A DNA stretch of 64,000 bases from contig CALLPC010000021.1 of assembly GCA_938015525.1 (NCBI GenBank), positions 29,010 to 93,009 of the forward strand. Direction: 5' to 3'. This stretch comes from an uncultured Dehalococcoidia bacterium (GTDB lineage: Bacteria; Chloroflexota; Dehalococcoidia; Tepidiformales; Tepidiformaceae). Position numbers and translations under genes: made by a program. Below the pieces are notes generated by a model, which had not been told where the DNA came from, made no database searches, and saw nothing but the letters and a program-made list of their open reading frames with translations. How positions within the stretch are numbered: position 1 is the stretch's first letter; every line of letters starts with the position of its first letter. Below, in pieces: positions 63,737 to 64,000 of this stretch.

Positions 63737-64000
63737 TCACGGCTCGCCAATGGCGGCTCCGAGCTTGTCCAGGGTCGTCATCCCCAGTTCCAGGGCCCAC
63801 ATGGCCACGGCTCCGGCGCGCGCTTCGCTGTCCCCCAGGTCCATCTGGAGCGTCAGGCACGTGCCCTCGCCCTCGTCCCCGGGCGGTCGGGCGACGCGCT
63901 GATGACCGGATTCCGAGCTGTTTTCACCTTGAACCCAGGAAACGGACAACCTCCACCACTGGCCGTCGCAGGCCTTTCCGAAGCGCTGAGATCCGTCGCT
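63737..64000 (-). CDS. C-terminal part of an unknown protein, cut by window edge
   Basis: The minus-strand frame stays open from 64000 to a TGA at 63737 and encodes at least 87 residues: GQWWRLSVSWVQGENSS early, then a polar stretch (RPPGDEGEG), CLTLQMDLGDSEARAGAVAM and a helical end MTTLDKLGAAIGEP. I do not recognise it. Trp-rich strands followed by a helix may be a small alpha/beta domain. A TTG at 63949 could start a 70-residue form, but no ribosome site supports that. Six bases separate it from the convergent tRNA-Asn. Confidence 0.5.
   Translation of the reverse strand, partial: SDGSQRFGKACDGQWWRLSVSWVQGENSSESGHQRVARPPGDEGEGTCLTLQMDLGDSEARAGAVAMWALELGMTTLDKLGAAIGEP

Overview
The window is a gapless, very GC-rich (about two-thirds G+C by eye) stretch of bacterial chromosome with dense housekeeping genes and no mobile element, CRISPR array, rRNA or phage gene that I could find. 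Gene content fits an aerobic, possibly thermophilic member of the Chloroflexota, most like the Dehalococcoidia (Tepidiforma-type): an A2-type haem-copper oxidase, DapL-route lysine synthesis, a DUF5679-type micro-protein, paired family III CoA-transferases and crotonyl-CoA carboxylase/reductase. This placement is inference from gene content; no marker phylogeny was possible.

Layout. 1-1.4 kb: aldo/keto reductase tail, HisN-type phosphatase and a 46-residue zinc protein. 1.5-6.6 kb (minus): nusA-ylxR-infB-rbfA-truB without rimP, with an intrinsic-terminator hairpin in the short nusA leader. 6.6-11.6 kb: cysteine desulfurase, then a minus-strand fatty-acid block fabD-ketosynthase-ketosynthase-acpP. 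11.7-19.6 kb: priA, two MFS transporters, amidohydrolase, a membrane protein, exonuclease III and a small zinc protein. 19.7-21.9 kb: tRNA-Pro; a DUF35/thiolase-like pair; a tRNA-Trp/Leu/Cys cluster ended by a clear terminator. 22.2-30.3 kb (plus): argF, then cdaA-cdaR-der-plsY-gpsA with 1-4 base overlaps (c-di-AMP, ribosome assembly, phospholipid synthesis), then HEAT-NUDIX-GNAT. 30.4-38.7 kb: an HTH-AAA ATPase and the minus-strand purine block guaA-purD-purB-membrane protein-purC-purS-BtuF-like.

38.8-49.3 kb (plus): tsaC-rpiB-pgk-(membrane protein)-tpiA-miaA, dapF, dapL, hflX and a tandem pair of family III CoA-transferases. 49.4-55.8 kb (minus): respiratory cluster ctaA-ctaB and ctaC-ctaD-ctaE plus a fusion protein (two membrane helices, an alpha/beta-barrel-like domain, another helix, a blue-copper domain). 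56.0-63.4 kb: Tat-exported M23 peptidase, PH-like membrane protein, MaoC-like protein, acyl-CoA dehydrogenase, MFS transporter, crotonyl-CoA carboxylase/reductase and a Gfo/Idh/MocA oxidoreductase. The window ends with tRNA-Asn and a partial unknown gene.

No intergenic gap exceeds 300 bases; the longest (63374-63655) holds only a possible tRNA promoter. Several genes (iscS, argF, the MFS gene at 18309, the HEAT gene, dapF) have a TANNNT -10-like box ending 6-7 bases before the start codon, suggesting leaderless mRNAs. I found no wholly novel multi-gene system. The best leads are the nusA leader terminator, the cupredoxin fusion in the oxidase cluster, the CoA-transferase pair with one catalytic Asp missing, unusual active-site residues in CdaA, DapF, ArgF, the MaoC-like and thiolase-like proteins, and a soluble BtuF-like protein occupying the usual purQ place after purS.
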